Source: an uncultured Lachnospiraceae bacterium
Lineage (GTDB): Bacteria > Bacillota > Clostridia > Lachnospirales > Lachnospiraceae
Direction: 5' to 3'
NCBI GenBank assembly: GCA_947565305.1
Contig: CANOFO010000014.1
Coordinates: 1 to 42,156, forward strand
Length of the DNA: 42,156 bases
The position numbers and the translations under genes are program-made. The notes below the pieces were generated by a model. It searched no databases. It was not told the DNA's origin and was given only the letters and a program-made list of their open reading frames with translations. Positions 41,433-42,156 of the stretch are shown in pieces (positions within the stretch are counted from its first letter, which is position 1; each line of letters starts with the position of its first letter).

Positions 41433-41499
41433 ACTGATTTTCTGAACAAAGCACAAATAGGGAGCCAATTTACAGCACAAAATCATATCATAATATTGA

Positions 41500-41538
41500 T
41501 TGAAAACAGGGCATAATTATGGTATAGTATATCCATAA
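41500..41538 (+). promoter_or_regulatory. Toxin-antitoxin promoter with palindromic operator
   Basis: TTGAAA (41500-41505), a 17-nt spacer, TATAGT (41523-41528). The inverted repeat TTATGG-N10-CCATAA (41517-41522, 41533-41538) encloses the -10 box, as expected for autorepression by antitoxin or antitoxin-toxin complex. Confidence 0.75.
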
Positions 41539-41558
41539 AAGTTAAGGGAGGTTATAAA

Positions 41559-41819
41559 ATGCCGCAGATCATACCCATCAAAGATTTAAAAAATACATCC
41601 GAAATTTCCGATATGTGCCATAAAGCAGAAGAACCTATCTACATTACAAAAAACGGATATGGCGATATGGTAATCATGAGTATGGAGATATATGAAAAAA
41701 CATTGCAGCAAATCGCCATGTATCAGCACATCGAGATATCCGAGAAGCAGATAGAAAGCGGGCAGGTCAAGGAAGCCCGAAGCGCCCTGACGGGGATGAG
41801 GTCAAAATATGGCTTATAA
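41559..41819 (+). CDS. Phd/YefM-type antitoxin
   Basis: The 86-aa protein matches the Phd/YefM pattern: an N-terminal DNA-binding part (IPIKDLKNTSEISDMCHKAE, EPIYITKNGYGDMVIMSMEI) and a C-terminal helix (YEKTLQQIAMYQHIEISEKQ) that should wrap the toxin. It binds DNA as a dimer and neutralises its partner. GGGAGG lies upstream. Its stop overlaps the toxin start by 11 nt, so the two are translationally coupled with antitoxin first. Confidence 0.9.
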   Translation: MPQIIPIKDLKNTSEISDMCHKAEEPIYITKNGYGDMVIMSMEIYEKTLQQIAMYQHIEISEKQIESGQVKEARSALTGMRSKYGL

Positions 41820-42120
41820 GCTGATCATTACAGAGCATGCAGATGACTTGCTTGATAACCTGATATATCACTTACTGTATCGGCTGAAAAATGAGCAGGC
41901 CGCCCGGCATCTGTTGGATGGGCTCGAAAATGTGTATGAACGTCTGGAAAATAATCCTCTGCAGTTTCCACTTAGCAAAGATGCCTATTTGGCAGGTAAG
42001 GGTTACCACGAGGCGATTGTACCACAGATGAAGTATGTGGTAATATTCAGCATAAAAGCGGATGTTGTAAATGTAGTCGGGATATTTCATCAATTAGAAA
42101 ATTACCAGAGAAAGGTGTAG
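41809..42120 (+). CDS. RelE/ParE-superfamily toxin
   Basis: The 103-aa protein has the RelE/ParE fold pattern: YKLIITEHADDLLDNLIYHL at the start, a central helix pair (QAARHLLDGLENVYERLENN, PLQFPLS), and the C-terminal strands GYHEAIVPQMKYVVIFSIKA and VVNVVGIFHQLENYQ. RelE members cut mRNA on the ribosome and ParE members poison gyrase; the sequence does not settle which. The ending GIFHQLENYQRKV is common in RelE/ParE toxins of gut Clostridia. Together with the upstream antitoxin it forms a complete type II module. Confidence 0.88.
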   Translation: MAYKLIITEHADDLLDNLIYHLLYRLKNEQAARHLLDGLENVYERLENNPLQFPLSKDAYLAGKGYHEAIVPQMKYVVIFSIKADVVNVVGIFHQLENYQRKV

Positions 42121-42156
42121 CGCCATCCTGAAACAGTGCAGCAACTAATCTCAACA

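Overview
The window looks like a chromosomal segment from a gut-type Lachnospiraceae (Clostridia). The grounds are strong GGAGG-type ribosome binding sites, sigma-A promoters of the TTGACA-N17-TATAAT type, mixed AT/GC composition, the prfB frameshift gene, the adjacent pheB-hom-apgM genes and several Clostridia-specific families (TIGR04066/CcpM peptide maturation, Rpn-type transposase remnants). No RNA genes, CRISPR arrays or intact insertion sequences were seen.

Layout. 1-1020 is a graveyard of mobile-element fragments (Rpn/PD-(D/E)XK transposase, DUF4368 recombinase). 1022-9410 is conserved chromosome: a minus-strand AlkD-type repair protein, prfB with a programmed +1 frameshift whose stop is UAA, a three-gene membrane-stress module resembling Bacillus ydjI-ydjG-ydjH, and a threonine-branch operon (ACT protein PheB, homoserine dehydrogenase, and an ApgM-type protein proposed elsewhere as a homoserine kinase). 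9466-18222 holds small membrane proteins (DUF2752, DUF975, DUF4190-like), a HEGEH putative metalloprotease, Tex, a DUF2142 / GT2-GtrA cell-envelope pair and a MerR-TipAS regulator with an operator in its own 19-bp promoter spacer. 18367-21564 is a large Roco protein (LRR, Roc GTPase, COR) with an extra C-terminal domain that may be a degenerate PD-(D/E)XK-like effector.

The most interesting block is 21758-31050, which reads as one RiPP (modified peptide) locus. It contains a BlaI repressor and M56 membrane metalloprotease sensor, a tiny secreted protein, an ABC exporter, a subtilisin-like protease with an extra C-terminal domain, a 57-aa four-cysteine precursor peptide (26672-26845) followed by a long stem-loop, a degenerate PaaK-like adenylation protein, a radical SAM/SPASM maturase of the CcpM type, a TIGR04066-type protein and an acyl-carrier-like protein without the phosphopantetheine serine. 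The precursor and maturation genes fit the CLI_3235 / CcpM class. Control by BlaI-M56, the secreted protein and a resemblance between the protease tail and the TIGR04066 protein are the parts I do not know to be described.

31051-32330 is a recombination scar: a short inverted repeat, a doubly deleted ABC ATPase gene and a truncated PIG-L-like gene that runs into a locus of different codon character. That locus (32329-36981) encodes a discoidin-like protein, a GPH-family sugar transporter and a family 8 polysaccharide lyase without a signal peptide, consistent with use of imported uronic-acid oligosaccharides. It is followed by a convergent DUF5107-TPR gene divergent from an AraC regulator, and by a Phd/RelE-like toxin-antitoxin pair with a palindromic operator over its -10 box.
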